Assembly (NCBI GenBank): GCA_037576215.1
Contig: JBANDB010000008.1
Location: 2,170,001-2,234,000, forward strand
Length of the DNA stretch: 64,000 nucleotides
Direction: 5' to 3'
Source: Armillaria gallica
Taxonomy: Eukaryota > Basidiomycota > Agaricomycetes > Agaricales > Physalacriaceae
The position numbers were made by a program, and so were the translations under genes. This document shows positions 1 through 11,574 of this stretch, piece after piece. Each line of letters begins with the position of its first letter. Position 1 is the stretch's first letter. The notes below the pieces were generated by a model that worked only from the letters and a program-made list of their open reading frames with translations, searched no databases and had not been told where the DNA came from.

Positions 1-704
1 GCTGAGATTGGAGGCCAGGGTAGCAACGTAAGGCCTTGATGTAAACTAACTTGATGGGGCAACGTTGATACTGAAAGGCAGTCTCTTCCGGGCGGAGAAG
101 ATGGCTTCAGCCTATAGCCCATACTTTACTGCTTACACAACCAAGTATGCACAGATCAGAGGTAAAAAGGGTGCATACTCGAGCCATAGACTGCTGCCAT
201 TTTTCTTGACCAACAGCTACCTAACAGACCGGCCTAAGCTCCCGGACACGGCACAGCCTACAGGATGCATGCTGTCCCTGTGTAGACAGGGCTGCCGATG
301 GGCTCAGTTAGGAGACGAGGGGTACTGAAATATTGAGCGCGACTCGGACAGTAAGACCAGATCGGCTATAACAGCCGCGGTGACGGGGAAGAGGTTAGAT
401 GTAAAGCAAGTAGTTGAGGGTACGACAAAACTGCAGTGCGTGCACTGGGTGAAATGAACTCAAGAGGCGGAGGCACTCGGGAGTCGGAGCTGAAAGCCGC
501 CGGTCCGTGTGGCTGTAACGACGCGTCGATCACGTGACAAGACGTCAGAGGGCTTGTTTACAATTTGAGGAATTTTCAACCGCTCACCAACAGACTTGGT
601 CCGGATACTGGCCTTGTTTGCTTTTGTCGTCTCTTGGTTCCGAACCATCACCTTCTACCCTCTGTCAACTTCCCGCGCCGTTATTCCCCTTCCTCTCCGT
701 AACA
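1..704. other. Left-edge intergenic stretch and RCC1 promoter
   Basis: I see no convincing gene here; the open frames are short, overlap on both strands and resemble no family I know. The right part is the promoter and 5' leader of the RCC1 gene. It holds an ACGCGT box (521-526) directly followed by TCACGTGAC (530-538). These match the MluI cell-cycle box and the E-box class bound by bHLH factors; their function here is inferred. The last 60 bases before the start codon are pyrimidine-rich. Confidence 0.5.
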
Positions 705-2418
705 ATGCCTCCTCGACGTTCTGCTCGAGCTGTGTCAGCCAAACCAGCGCCGAAGCCAGCTCCAGTGGCTGCCAAGGCGGCGCCACGCTCTCGCACAAAA
801 AAACGACCTGCCTCTCCTGAGCGTGAAGCCTCACCTCCTCCTGCCAAGAAGCGAAGCAAGAGTGAAGAGCAGAACATAGATCCTTCTGCTGAGAGCAAAG
901 CAACAAAACCCCATACTACCAAAAAACCTAAAATCAAGGCGGCAACTCCTGCTGAAGGAGTCCAGGTGAAGCCCTACCTCAACCCTCTTCCTACGCCAGT
1001 GGAGTCCAAGCGACCCGGTCTACAACTCTTCGCATGGGGTGCTGGCAACTTTGGACAGTTCGGCATGGGCCCTGACGTCCTCGGAGAACTGGATAAGCCA
1101 CGTAAACATCCATGGGCTGAGAAGCAGATGCAAGAGGGTGCATTTGGGTCTGAAGCCGCGGGGCTTGAGGCCGTGGCGGCAGGTGGCATGCACAGTCTCT
1201 TCATAGACGAAAGTGGCAAGGTCCGTTGATCCACCTGGGTCTCACTGTTGATCTCTTACTCAACTTTTATGAATAGATATGGTCTTGCGGTCTCAACGAC
1301 GATGCTGCTCTTGGGCGAGTTACACAGGACGTGCCAGATCCGGAGAATCCTGGGTCATTTATCGATATCGACACTTTGACAAGTATTCCACATCCCCTAC
1401 AGTCCCTTGTGGATGAAAAATATCGGGCAGTGCAAATTGCTACCGGTGACAGTATATGTGCCGCCGTCAGTGCAGAAGGCGATCTACGAGTTTGGGGTTC
1501 ATTCCGAGTATGTGGTTCAACAAAATGAACTGTCATTCACAATTAACGCATGTTATCGTCCAGGTTAACGAGGGCTCTCTCGGATTTTCCAATGGGTTAA
1601 GACATCAGTTCTTACCAGTACCGATATCGATGAATCTGATCCACAAACTGGGCGACACCGAAAAGGTTTCATCGATCGCAGCAGGCGGCAATCATCTAGT
1701 CGTACTGACCACTCATGGCAACATATACACATGGGGTGCTGGTGAGCAAGCTCAGCTCGGTAGAAAAGTGCTCGAACGCCGCAAAATCCACGGTACCGTT
1801 CCAGAGAAGGTTACTCTGGCAACTCGGGGAAGGAAGGGCAAAGTCATCGGTGCTGGTGTCTATCATTCCTTTGCCGTAGATGATAGCGGCGATGTCTGGG
1901 GCTGGGGCTTGAACACGATGGGACAGCTAGGCACTGGCTACGACAGTGAGGCTGATTCCCAAGTTCAGCTCCCCAAGAAAGTCCACAATTTGAGTCCCGC
2001 CGACCTGGGTGGCGACACTGTAATTCAGATTGTTGGAGGTGAACACCATACGCTATTCTTGACATCTGCTGGAAAGGTGTACGCCTGCGGTCGATGCAAT
2101 GCCGGACAGCTTGGGTTGCCAGAAGAAATGCTCAAGGATGCCGAGCACAAGGACTTCATAACCGAACCCGTGCAGGTGCCCTTCCCTGATGATGATGATC
2201 CAGTTGTCTACATCTCCGCCGGAGTGCACAACAACATGGCAGTCACGAAGGATGGTGCGTTGTACTGCTGGGGACAGGGCACGCAGGGCGAGCTTGGTGT
2301 CGCAGATGTCGAAGTCCGAACACCACGGATAATTGTTCGCCGGGAAGGTGGCTCATGGGCAGCTGTGAGGGTCGCTTGTGGAGGCCAACACACACTAGGT
2401 TTGTTCAGAAAAAAATAA
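705..2418 (+). CDS. RCC1: RCC1-family Ran guanine nucleotide exchange factor
   Basis: This encodes the chromatin-bound exchange factor that loads GTP onto Ran (Prp20/Srm1 in yeast, Pim1 in fission yeast), which drives nuclear transport and spindle assembly. Three exons, 705-1220, 1277-1507 and 1564-2418, join in frame to give 533 residues. The first ~110 residues are Lys/Pro/Ala-rich with KKRP and AKKRSK patches, suiting a nuclear signal and DNA-binding tail. The rest is a run of RCC1 repeats with the usual W/C-GxGxxGQLG pattern, for example FAWGAGNFGQFG, TWGAGEQAQLG, GWGLNTMGQLG and ACGRCNAGQLG. I chose the ATG at 705 because upstream in-frame sequence is leader-like and MPPRRSAR is a typical fungal start. 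The next gene follows on the same strand after ~250 bases. Confidence 0.93.
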
Positions 2419-2664
2419 CTAGCTCCTGGTGATTCTTCTTATCTACATCCAGTACATTGTTGTTACTCCTGCACACGTACACATCGTATTTATTCCTCTA
2501 TTATCATTACTAGGTTTCTGAATCCAAAATATTCAAACCTGTCTGAGTGTGCAATCTCTGGGTCTATTATTTTCCCGCGCCACAGACGCGTCGTGCCGGG
2601 TCTCGTGACAGTCTATTTAGGGCGCACCGACGTTTTTCCTGCCATTCCATTACTTCCTTCTACC

Positions 2665-3650
2665 ATGGCGCCAGAAAAGGTCGGTATTCTCCTCTACCAA
2701 GTATCGCGCTCTCATGCGGGATGACCAGACCGTGATTCCCAAAGGCTACACTTTTCTCAACAAGAATACCCTTGTCTCCGAAAAGAGTAAGGCAATCCTG
2801 ACCGACTTGCTCAGTCAGGCAGAAAAAAGAGACCCAGACGCGAACAATATGTACATTTACAACGGTAACGAATTCATTTCTCTTCTGTGTTGTCTGCTGA
2901 TATCCTTCGTCGCCAGATTACTACTCGTATGCTGTCCTGGACCTCGTTGACAACACCATCAGCACTTTGAACAACAAAGTCAAGAAGAAAGCCTGGAATG
3001 ACGCGATGGACCTCCTTGAGGTGACTACTCTTTTTTTCGACATGGAATCTTCGTGGCCAAGTATGCGCTTTTTGCTCATGGCGACGCGTCCGACCTAACA
3101 TCCTTCCTATAGTGTGCGATGACGGCAACCGCATCACGATTACCGACAGAGCATATGGTTCGCTGCTCGTCACAGTCTTACGCGCGTTGAAACAAGACGG
3201 CCGTCTTGACACGACCAACTATCCTAGCCTTGAAACACTTTTGAAATATGCTGCGGGCTGGGGCGAGTCGGTGCCGAGAGATGCTGGATACAGCGGTATC
3301 TGCAAGGCTATTGGCTATCGGTTGTTCAATGGCAAATCGGAGGAGCAGGTAGCGCTGGAAAAGGCGCGCGTGGATGAATGGATGAAGGGGCTGGATAAAG
3401 CAACTAGGAAGAGGATGGAGGAGGATGATGATGACGATGATGATGATGATGCTGATTGGTTCGAAGGAGGTAGCAAATGCGACGAGGACGCGAAGAGCAA
3501 GAACCTTGTTCTGTCTCGCATCTGGAAGGATTACAAGGACTATCTCCGTGGGGTTCCGTCGGGCCCAATGAAAGGTCCTGGAGAGTGGGACATCAGCAGA
3601 TGGACTACGAGGAGAAAAAGCCGTTCCTATTCAGCGAAATGGATATTTAG
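2665..3650 (+). CDS. Conserved acidic fungal protein of unknown function (frame broken near its end)
   Basis: I cannot assign a function. Exons 2665-2679, 2729-2864, 2917-3060 and 3113-3650 splice with good GT-AG signals; the first exon codes only for MAPEK. The protein is about 277 residues. Its middle is helical with a CDDGNRITITDRAYG segment, followed by a run of aspartates from a GAT-rich repeat (3424-3453). The C-terminal part (YKDYLRGVPSGP, then GPGEWDISRW) looks like the conserved tail seen in mushroom hypothetical proteins. After that the open frame drifts into low-quality sequence and stops only at 3822. One extra A in the A5 run at 3615-3619 would instead give a tidy ending KKPFLFSEMDI with a stop at 3648. 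The exon lengths sum to one base short of a multiple of three, as that would require. Confidence 0.65.
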
Positions 3651-3929
3651 TGCTTCAGCAATTATTCTGCCGTTCGTGTTATATTCTAGGCCTGCTAATC
3701 ACCCTTCTTGTGCTGTAGAACGTTTCCTTGATACTTGGTATATTAGTCTTACTTGGTGTTCTTATTGTATGATACCTTCGTACTCTCTTAGTTTCAGAAT
3801 GAACACTGTACATGGTACTTGATTTGAGTATAAATAAGTACAGATGTGCCGGCATGGGCGTACAATTATAATAATCCTTGACAACATTAGCATACGTCCA
3901 GCATAATCCAAGAGATGGGGTCGCAGATT

Positions 3930-5354
3930 TTACATATATGTTGCAGTCAATCGTCCGACGATGTACTTCTCCGTATTCACAGGCGGGTATTTGGCCTCCT
4001 TACCACACTTAGGGAGACACGAAATCTCAGTGGTAAAGTTGGGGTTGCAGAAGTACGCAATAGACTGGCGAGAGGGCGTGACCGCCTCTGTCTCGTTGAT
4101 CTGCTTCGCAGGGGGGGCAACGACGCGGTGGAGCGTCGATCGAAGGGTATCGTTACTCCATCGAGAAAGCAGATCGCCGACGTTGATGACTATCGTTCCT
4201 GGCTATAAAGGAACAATCAATGTTTGAAAAGGATGGGTTGGTGAAGTATGAGTATCAGACGTACGATAGGCTGAAAAGGTATTCATTGAGTTGTCAAAGC
4301 AGCAGCTAGGTATTGGACTCACAGTGGCAGGGTAGTACATACCGGTATGAGGATCTTGGACTTCAAGGCCACCAACTTGGTCTTGGAAAAGCAAAGTAAG
4401 CGTCCCGTAGTCTTTATATACCATTCGTCAGGGTCCAATTTGTGAAAGGATAGCATCTTCCTACCGCTGTGAGCACCAGCGCGTGCCTGACCATCGCCTT
4501 CCAACAGTTTCCGTTGAATAGGGGGATACGACAAAAGCCGAAGGTTATGGTTCTGGTCATTAATCTTGTTGTCAAAGTACCGTTCATCCAAATTGAGGCC
4601 AAGCGCAATGGAACGCATAATGTCGACGTGAAGATAGTGGCAAGTCTGACCGACGTTAGCTTCACATCGGAGCAAGACAGCTTTAGAAACGATACCTGGA
4701 AGAAATCCAGCATCGTCTTCTTAAAGACAGGCGCATCGGTTTCTTCCGGCCACTGGTTCTTCCATGCTGCATCCCAGTCGCGCCCAATCTCCATCGTTTC
4801 CTTGAAATCTGGCGCCTTTTCCCGCAGAGCGGCGATTTCATGTGGATCGGCAGACTGTGTAACACGTTCACGTCCTATGGTGACATATCCACGATTTGAC
4901 CGAGGGTCCTCCCATTTCAGCTTGTCCTAAAGATAGCGGTATGTCAATTATGAGATGTATTACTTATCTGGTCTAACTGACCTTAGCATCTGAGGGTAAA
5001 GCGAAGAATTCAGCGCTCTATCGTAGTCGTCGTTAATACGAGCACGCTGTCGAACGACATGAAGTTACCTTCTGGAAAGCATTCCTAACGATGGCTGAGA
5101 AGCGACGATTACCAACTCGAACTACAGACAGGACCGTGGTACGCACCAGGGGGTATCCCATGCTTGTCGACGTAGATAAACCCACTCTCTTTGAACCCCG
5201 CCACAACCTCGTCCGCCGTCACCTTCCTCTCGACCGTCGTCCTTGCCTTCCGATACTTTGAGAAGTCAATGACCGGGATACGGAAGTCCTTCGCTACGGT
5301 AGCAAAACCGCGCCGTACAGCGATATACTTGCGAGAGAGGCGGATCGAGTACAT
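3930..5354 (-). CDS. 2-oxoglutarate/Fe(II)-dependent dioxygenase (isopenicillin N synthase-like)
   Basis: This is a non-haem iron oxygenase of the DIOX_N plus 2OG-FeII_Oxy type; the substrate is not predictable. The N-terminal domain shows FRIPVIDFSKYR, a FFALPSDAK segment and NRGYVTIGRE. The catalytic core has HSD (iron ligands, split by an intron), DYGTLTLLFQDQVGGLEVQD, the distal ligand in LRSTLHRVV, and the RQS arginine-serine pair that holds 2-oxoglutarate. The first ~20 residues (MYSIRLSRKYIAVRRGFATV) are rich in Arg/Ser, lack acidic residues and could be a mitochondrial presequence. Several short introns interrupt the gene, one at 5095-5146. It converges on the gene before it with about 280 bases between stops. 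The start has an ATG with no better upstream candidate. Confidence 0.87.
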
Positions 5355-6215
5355 GATAGGCGGACGGAGAGAAGACGACAGACATGGCCGACACAGATTG
5401 TGCCATTTTTAATTCACAGCGGCTTATCCTGGCTTATCTCGATCACGTGTAGCGAACTACTAAATCTGGACTACAGCCCCCATTTCCAGCAGGTGGATAC
5501 CAGTAAAAGCAAGTCGGCTTCGGTCGCGATTCTACTCGTTCTCTACGGAATTCACTGCTTTTCTGAAAGTATGAAAATTCAAAGGGTCAGCAGGACATTC
5601 GAAACGAGCTTCGGTTCCTTCCGCGGAAGGGTCATCCGCTAGCAAAACCTCGATCGATAGCTAGCGTATAGGATTCAGCCAAAACCCCTAACTCAAACGT
5701 TTTGAGTCGCGTTCAGAGTCAAAAAACAGTTTCTTCGACTTCACACCACTCGGATGTTTCCATCTTCCCATCAGAGCCGGAGATACTGGGGCTTCGGTGC
5801 GGACGTTTGACCAGATATATGGTTTACTAATCAAGCTATCGGCCGGCCTTGATAACCATGGCACTTGGAATTGCCTATGCCATGATAAACATCCACGACA
5901 TGTACTCGCCATGGCGCAGTGGTTTGGAGCCCATGTTTTAAATCATGTACGCGAATTTCTGGACCCACTCAATCATTCCTTGCGGGTATCATCAGCGTCG
6001 TTCGGCGCACAACAGCCCCGGCCTCTACCATCCATCAGAATAAAGAATCCGTCCTATGGTTTGTGTGAAGAGATGATATCTAACAAATTGTCATTAAATT
6101 CTTTGGCGCCATCGGTCATGAGAGATGCTATCCATGTGGTGTGCATCATAATTGCCCACTCAAGCGCGTGCATATCCCATCACGCTGGGAGATCTTAGAC
6201 GTCGGAATAGCGCCG
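5355..6215. other. Intergenic, no gene seen
   Basis: This stretch lies between the dioxygenase start and the 3' end of the MATH-BTB gene. It holds a CACGTG box at 5444-5449, about 90 bases upstream of the dioxygenase start. An open frame at 5797-6198 on the plus strand has no recognisable domain, no intron pattern and no family resemblance, so I leave it uncalled. Confidence 0.5.
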
Positions 6216-8642
6216 TCATGGTCTTGCCTCCTTCCGATCCCCATCTGAACTACAATCAGAAAGTCACGTTAGTGAGCGAGCCATGGCACTTACTCTCCGG
6301 CTGCAACCTCCTGACAGCACTGCTCAAACTCTTCTGAAACAGCAACTTCGTCCCATTTGTCAACAACGTAATCCTACGACAAACGTTTGTCAGTAAGGAA
6401 CTGCATCAGAAAAGTGTCCCTACCTCAACCAGAGACCGTAATTCATCCCACGATGAGGTCGCTAATAGCAAAGCAAAACTCGACTGTGGCGTCAGAGTAG
6501 CCATCATATGCTCCAAAGCAAGATTCGCCAACGTAGGCATACTATACCGATGTGCCACTTGATACATGGCCAAAGCCGACGCTGGCGGAGGTGGAGGAGT
6601 CGGGTGCACGTGAGGATCCGGCGTCGTACTCGCCTGTCGCGGCCTCTGTGATCGCGGGGAAATTGGATAGTGACCGCTCGGAGAATAGTTAGGAGGAGGA
6701 ACAGTGAGAGGGACTGGAGCTGGCTTAGACCGACTAGATGAGGTCACTGAGATGTTCACCGGAATGGCGGAGGCGCGTCGAGGTGTTGTCGTCGTGGGAG
6801 CGGTGGTTGTCGTCGTGGATGATACGCGTGATGAAGTCGTGTTCGGTGATGCTTTCGATGTTGACGCCAACGGGGCCGAACGAGGACTTGGTGTTGGTCT
6901 TATTTGTCCAGGTTGTAATCCCGTTGGACCGCTGGTGGAAGACCTGCTTCGCTCGGTGGCACTGTCGCCGCTAGTGGCACTCCTAGCATCAATGGAAAGG
7001 TCATCTCCATGACCAGACTTGTGAAAAGTCTTCCAGTCCCATTCCCCGCCATGAGCATGTAACCACTTGGCGCTCCAACCACCTCCGATGCCTTCTACAG
7101 CTGCCCTTGGATCGTCGTGCTCTTTGAAAAGAAGCCAGTTCGCGCTATAAGATATGCAAAGTACTTCAAATTAGAGGCGAGATTAAGTATCAAAAGAATG
7201 CTCACTAGCAGAACTTGAGCAGCCAATAAACGGTTTCAAAATCAGCCTCCTCGACAACAATAGTAAGAAGTTTCCGTTCGCCCGACATTACTCCCTGATT
7301 CTCAGCGAATGAAGAAGCCAGCATAGTGGCAAAGTAGTCGGAGCGACGCGTTAGGATGTCCGAGTGAGCGTAGATGATGCGTTTACGCGCTGTAGTCTGG
7401 GCTGAGAATAGGGAATGGGATGAAGTTGAGGAAGGTGATCGATGGGTCACAGGCGACGTTGCTTCAGGCGCATTCAAGGCTGGAGACGAATGAATGTCGT
7501 TGGATTGTTTTTCAAGACACACGAAACGAACGTCCCCAGTGTCTGCAGACAACTGTTACTCGAAGAATGTCGATGCATAGATTACACTCACTGGGATTGT
7601 CCAATGATGCCTCCAAGCCATCAAGAAGATCTCGCGGGACATAATATGCAGAAGGATGCGAGGGAAACAAGGGTCCTATTGGACAATGAATCTGTACACA
7701 GATCACGAACGAATCCGTCTCTCGAATACGCGAATTCTCCAACAAAGAGGAGAGTGAAGGCAAGTTACAGGCTGCAAACACGTCACTCAGTTCAGATAAT
7801 GCGAGTAAACCGAACTGGCCAGCTTACCCCAAACCTCGCTTTCTTGCCTGAACACCCAATCATTCTTCCAAAACTCCCATACCCACTCAGGGCGCGCCCC
7901 GCGCTCGCCCGCCCGGTCATCCTGGCACTTGACCGCCGTCATCATCGAAGTGGGTAACTCATAATCGGGATGGGCGAAGTCCAGTGCAAGAGAAGTAATA
8001 TAGAGCGACAACGTCTTGCTGTCGACATCAGAAGGAGCTTGAGAACGTGCTATCTCTAATTTGAACTAGGGATCCTCCGTCAGTCAGCACTCAATAACGA
8101 TCAAGTCGAACAAGTAGCACCTTGTTGTCGCCCATTACAGGCGATTCTTTCAAAACCTCGAAATCGTCGGGTTCAGCGAGATCGGAATCCTCAGCATTGA
8201 GGTTCTCAGACGGTTCTGCGTTCTCTGTGCCTTCGATGTAATCTCGCAGCTTGCGAATGTCTCTAATAACCCATTCGAGCCCCTACAACGGAAGAAATTG
8301 CAGCATTTCGTGAAAGTAGCAGCGACCCTAGCGTACCATAAAGGTCCATTGACGCGTGCTCTCCTCTGGTGTTGCTGGTACATAGCCCATCGTCGATGCG
8401 GTGTTGTGTCGCGCAGCAGGGTTCCACGGCGAGCTGCTTCCTGGAAGCGTGACCGAGGCCTTGGGGTCCCACGATGTCTGAGGCGATGTGCTCGAAGAAG
8501 AAAGAGATGTCAAAGACGACGTTCGTTGATATCTGAGATGAGCGGCAGACGACCAAGGCCAGTCTGGACGGGACAAAGAAGATACACGGCTGGGTGATGA
8601 GGACAAAGGCAATGATATACGTTGGTATTCGGAAGCCGACAT
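6216..8642 (-). CDS. MATH and BTB/POZ domain protein
   Basis: The product joins an N-terminal Ser-rich leader (MSASEYQRISLPLSS) to a MATH-like domain that begins around FMGLEWVIRDIRKL and continues through KNDWVFRQESEVW and FVICVQIHCPIG. A BTB fold follows, with the typical RIIYAHSDILTRRSDYFATML, then VEEADFETVYWLLKF. After the BTB comes a long Ser/Thr/Pro-rich linker (about 100 residues). Last is a helical part (YQVAHRYSMPTLANLALEHM) that continues the BTB C-terminal helices. MATH-BTB proteins of this sort are usually substrate adaptors for Cullin-3 ubiquitin ligases; that role is inferred from the family. The gene has about seven introns. The 3' end is uncertain: a stop occurs at 6290-6292, but it overlaps a good GTAAGT donor, and splicing to the next exon moves the stop to 6216-6218. 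Confidence 0.8.
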
Positions 8643-8849
8643 CGTGGTTCAAGCTAAACAAACGGAGTCCAAGTTAGGAGACACCGTTTATTGCATCAGA
8701 CAATATTTATAGACGTCTGACCATGCGATTGGTGATAAATTCTCAAAGGTGTCCTACGTAGTAGTAAGGTATACGACATACAACTAATATGTCTCCCAGA
8801 ATATATCCGGCAATACGTCCCTCATCACTGTCAGGCGAAAAATTAACCA

Positions 8850-10876
8850 TCATTGGAGATTTAGAGAGTAAATGCACCCACAGGTCCAGTGATGCTGTCC
8901 TTGTGCCTCTTGAAGGCGTCCAAGTGAGTTGTTTTCATCGGTCAAAATATACTTTTCTTCTTCCTCCGCAGTAATCCCTTCTTTGATGACGTTCAAGTTT
9001 ATCTCGCGTGCGTTAAGAGTAGACAGGATGTAGCGGCGGAGAGGCGAGCCTAGAAAATCTTCGCTCGTGGCGGATCTGAAGGTCAGAGGGCTCGTGGTCA
9101 TAGTACAGAAGAATACCTTTGAAGATGATCAGCAGCGAAGACTCTTACTTTGATGGTCCACTCACAATGTTGATATATTCTGTCTCGTATTGATCTTCGG
9201 GAAGATCAGCCATAACGACATCGTGGAACGCCCGGCATCGTCCAAAAGCTTTGGACAAAGTGTACGAAATCATTCGCATGGGTTCGGACTTGACGTTCCC
9301 AACAAAATTCTAACACAAGACTCAACAAAATGGACAAATGAAACCTGTAGTGTGACACTCACAACGACTAAAACGCCATCAGGATGGATAGTGCTTTTGA
9401 GGTCGCTCCAGAACTCTATTGTGTAAATGTGTTCAGGCACACCACCTCCAGAGAAGCAGTCATGGACCACAATGTCATACAGAGTTCCTTGAACTCCAGC
9501 GTCGGCACTGGCGTGCTTGTGAGCGGCCCAGTTTCTCGCATCTTCCAAGTACACGTTCCCAGGACCAGGATCGGGAAGGCCGAACCATTGCCTAGCGGCA
9601 TCATACACAGCTGGGTCGATCTCTACAATGGTTAAAGACATATTGTGTCTGTGAAAAGATGTCGCAGAGATACCAGCCCCAAGACCACTACAGACATTTA
9701 GCGCCAGGAATAAGTATCTGCACGGTCCAACTTACATTACCAATGCGTTCTCCCACTCAGTTTTGGCCGTGCTATTTACTAATCGAGCAGCTTCCTGGAG
9801 GATGAAAACGCCATAGATAGAGTCACCCAGACGATGATTATGAGAATCACGTAGTGGGGGAATGCCTTCTAAGGTCATAATCTTGGGTCCCATCCACACA
9901 CCTCCAAGGAAAGAGTGAGCGGCGCGAAGATAGCGAACATGGGACATTTTGTCGTCAGGATGATTTGGGTCACTAGACAGATCAAGTGCTTGTCCGACCA
10001 CGATCAACCCTGTGGTTGATTGAACCGAGGAGTGTATCTGCAGCGGATAACTAGGATGGGTATATGTTTGCGGTAGAGGATGAGGAAGCACCGGAGAATA
10101 TAGTTTTGGATAAACCGTGTAAGAAAGAGTGGCGGCCAGCGAGAGAATGATAAGTTTGATCTGTACAGAAGTAAATGAGGTTGCAGACTTCTGGTGTTGC
10201 TTTTTGGACGATGCTTTGGGAGCAGGCGTAGGTGAAACATCCATTTGAGTGATTGAAAGGCACAACAACAAGAAGGAAAGTGCTAAAAACTAGAATGGAC
10301 GTGAGCAGATATATGTTTAACTGAGGGAATGGCGCACAATGAAACTTTCGGAGAACGTATTCAAAAAAGTGCTTTGTGACCAAAATTTCTTCATAATCCT
10401 GAGGGCAATTGAAGGTATAACCACCGTTTGCAGTGAATGGGACAGCATCCTCAATATGCGCGGCGACTGCCAATATGGTTAAATTCATTTCTCCACACCC
10501 AACCCGCGCTCACCTTCCTGCGGCTCCCGACCATGAAACTCGAAATGAAAACGACCATTGGAACCAACACCACGACATGAGTAATCGCCGGACCCCACAC
10601 TGGATCTCGGTTCCTGGCCGACAATACGGCTACCCAGTACGTGGCATTTGGTGCCGCAGCAAACAACAACGCGGCGAGGAAAGCCTTCTGGCTGAGAGAA
10701 AAGGCAAAAGGCTGGACAGCTGAGATGACGAGCGCTGCTACTAGTGTCTTGTCCAGTAAATGATTCGTCGGCACGGAACCGTAGATGGGCACCAAGGCAC
10801 GCTCATAGATGAAGACGACCAACGACAGAGGAAATATGGAGACCGCGACGTTGAGTAGATGCTGGGGGTGAGGCAT
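8850..10876 (-). CDS. Membrane-anchored spermidine synthase-like methyltransferase
   Basis: The protein begins MPHPQHLLNVAV and its first ~250 residues are hydrophobic, with several likely membrane segments (VSIFPLSLVVFIYERAL, AVQPFAFSLSQKAFLAALLF, AITHVVVLVPMVVFISSF). The second half is a class I Rossmann methyltransferase of the spermine/spermidine-synthase fold: a GDSIYGVFILQEAARL region, SLTIVEIDPAVYDAARQWFG with the acidic residue that would hold the cofactor ribose, VYLEDARNWA, and YDIVVHDCFSGGGVPEHIYTIEFW. Membrane-fused relatives are common in fungi and have no agreed substrate, so polyamine synthesis should not be assumed. Several short introns are present. I chose the start at 10876 because upstream in-frame sequence is Arg-rich and leader-like. 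Confidence 0.75.
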
Positions 10877-11574
10877 CTTTATGGGTGAAGCATTCGGGTG
10901 GTGCTGGCTAGCACGTCGTTGTGCTTGTCGCAGCCTACGATTTGGAATTTCCCCGCTTGCTGTGTTGTCAAGTTTGGGTTGCATCAAGGATTTTCTCCAT
11001 CTTTCTAGCGAGAATGATGCTGACGGGCGACGACGACGACGACGACGGCTACGAGGTGGGATACATTTCAACGAATACAGGGGTAAAAAGACGAAGAGAA
11101 TTGTACGAAAATTTGTTCGAAATTTCTGCCATTATAATTATTACTTTACATTTTTTTGCACCGCTTATTCTTTCTGCCCTGAACATATGCAGCCTATACG
11201 TACTGTCAAGTTCCGCTTCATACTGCATCCCACTGCCATCAGCTGAGCTGTGCACCGCTACAGTACCTCATCGTCATATGTATGATCCGATATGTTTCAG
11301 GCCCTCAATAAGCGTCAATGAGCGGAACTTGCGTTCGAATAACGCTCGAGAACATGAAGATTGCAACTGGACGGCAGGACATTAGGAGGCTCTCGTCGGG
11401 TGCTGTCGACTTTTTCGTCGCTTGCCTTGTGCAGACGGAGCGGAATACCCCCAAAAGGTCTAGAACAACGTCACCGGGCCATGTCAAATTTCAGGAGTAA
11501 TTTTTGCGTCATTCTGGTGTTGACTTATTTAAATACGCGCCTTGGGTGTCGGCCTATCTCTTCACTTTACCACC
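10877..11574. other. Divergent promoter region
   Basis: This gap separates two divergent genes. It holds a CGA/ACG trinucleotide run (about 11026-11045) and AT-rich stretches, and I see no gene. Its right end carries the TATA box of the DUF3602 gene. Confidence 0.5.
11526..11535 (+). promoter_or_regulatory. TATA box of the DUF3602 gene
   Basis: TATTTAAATA lies 40 bases upstream of the start codon at 11575. The distance suggests a short 5' leader. Such a clear TATA suits a regulated, stress- or nutrient-responsive gene; that last point is inference. Confidence 0.5.

Noticed and set aside
65..328. Open frame of 87 codons at the left edge
   Set aside because: No family likeness, no splice pattern, and the composition resembles noncoding flank.
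3424..3456. GAT/GAC repeat as a microsatellite
   Set aside because: It codes in frame for an aspartate run in the acidic protein, so I treat it as part of that gene.
5797..6198. Plus-strand frame of 133 codons
   Set aside because: No recognisable domain; lies in an intergenic gap and overlaps no conserved text.
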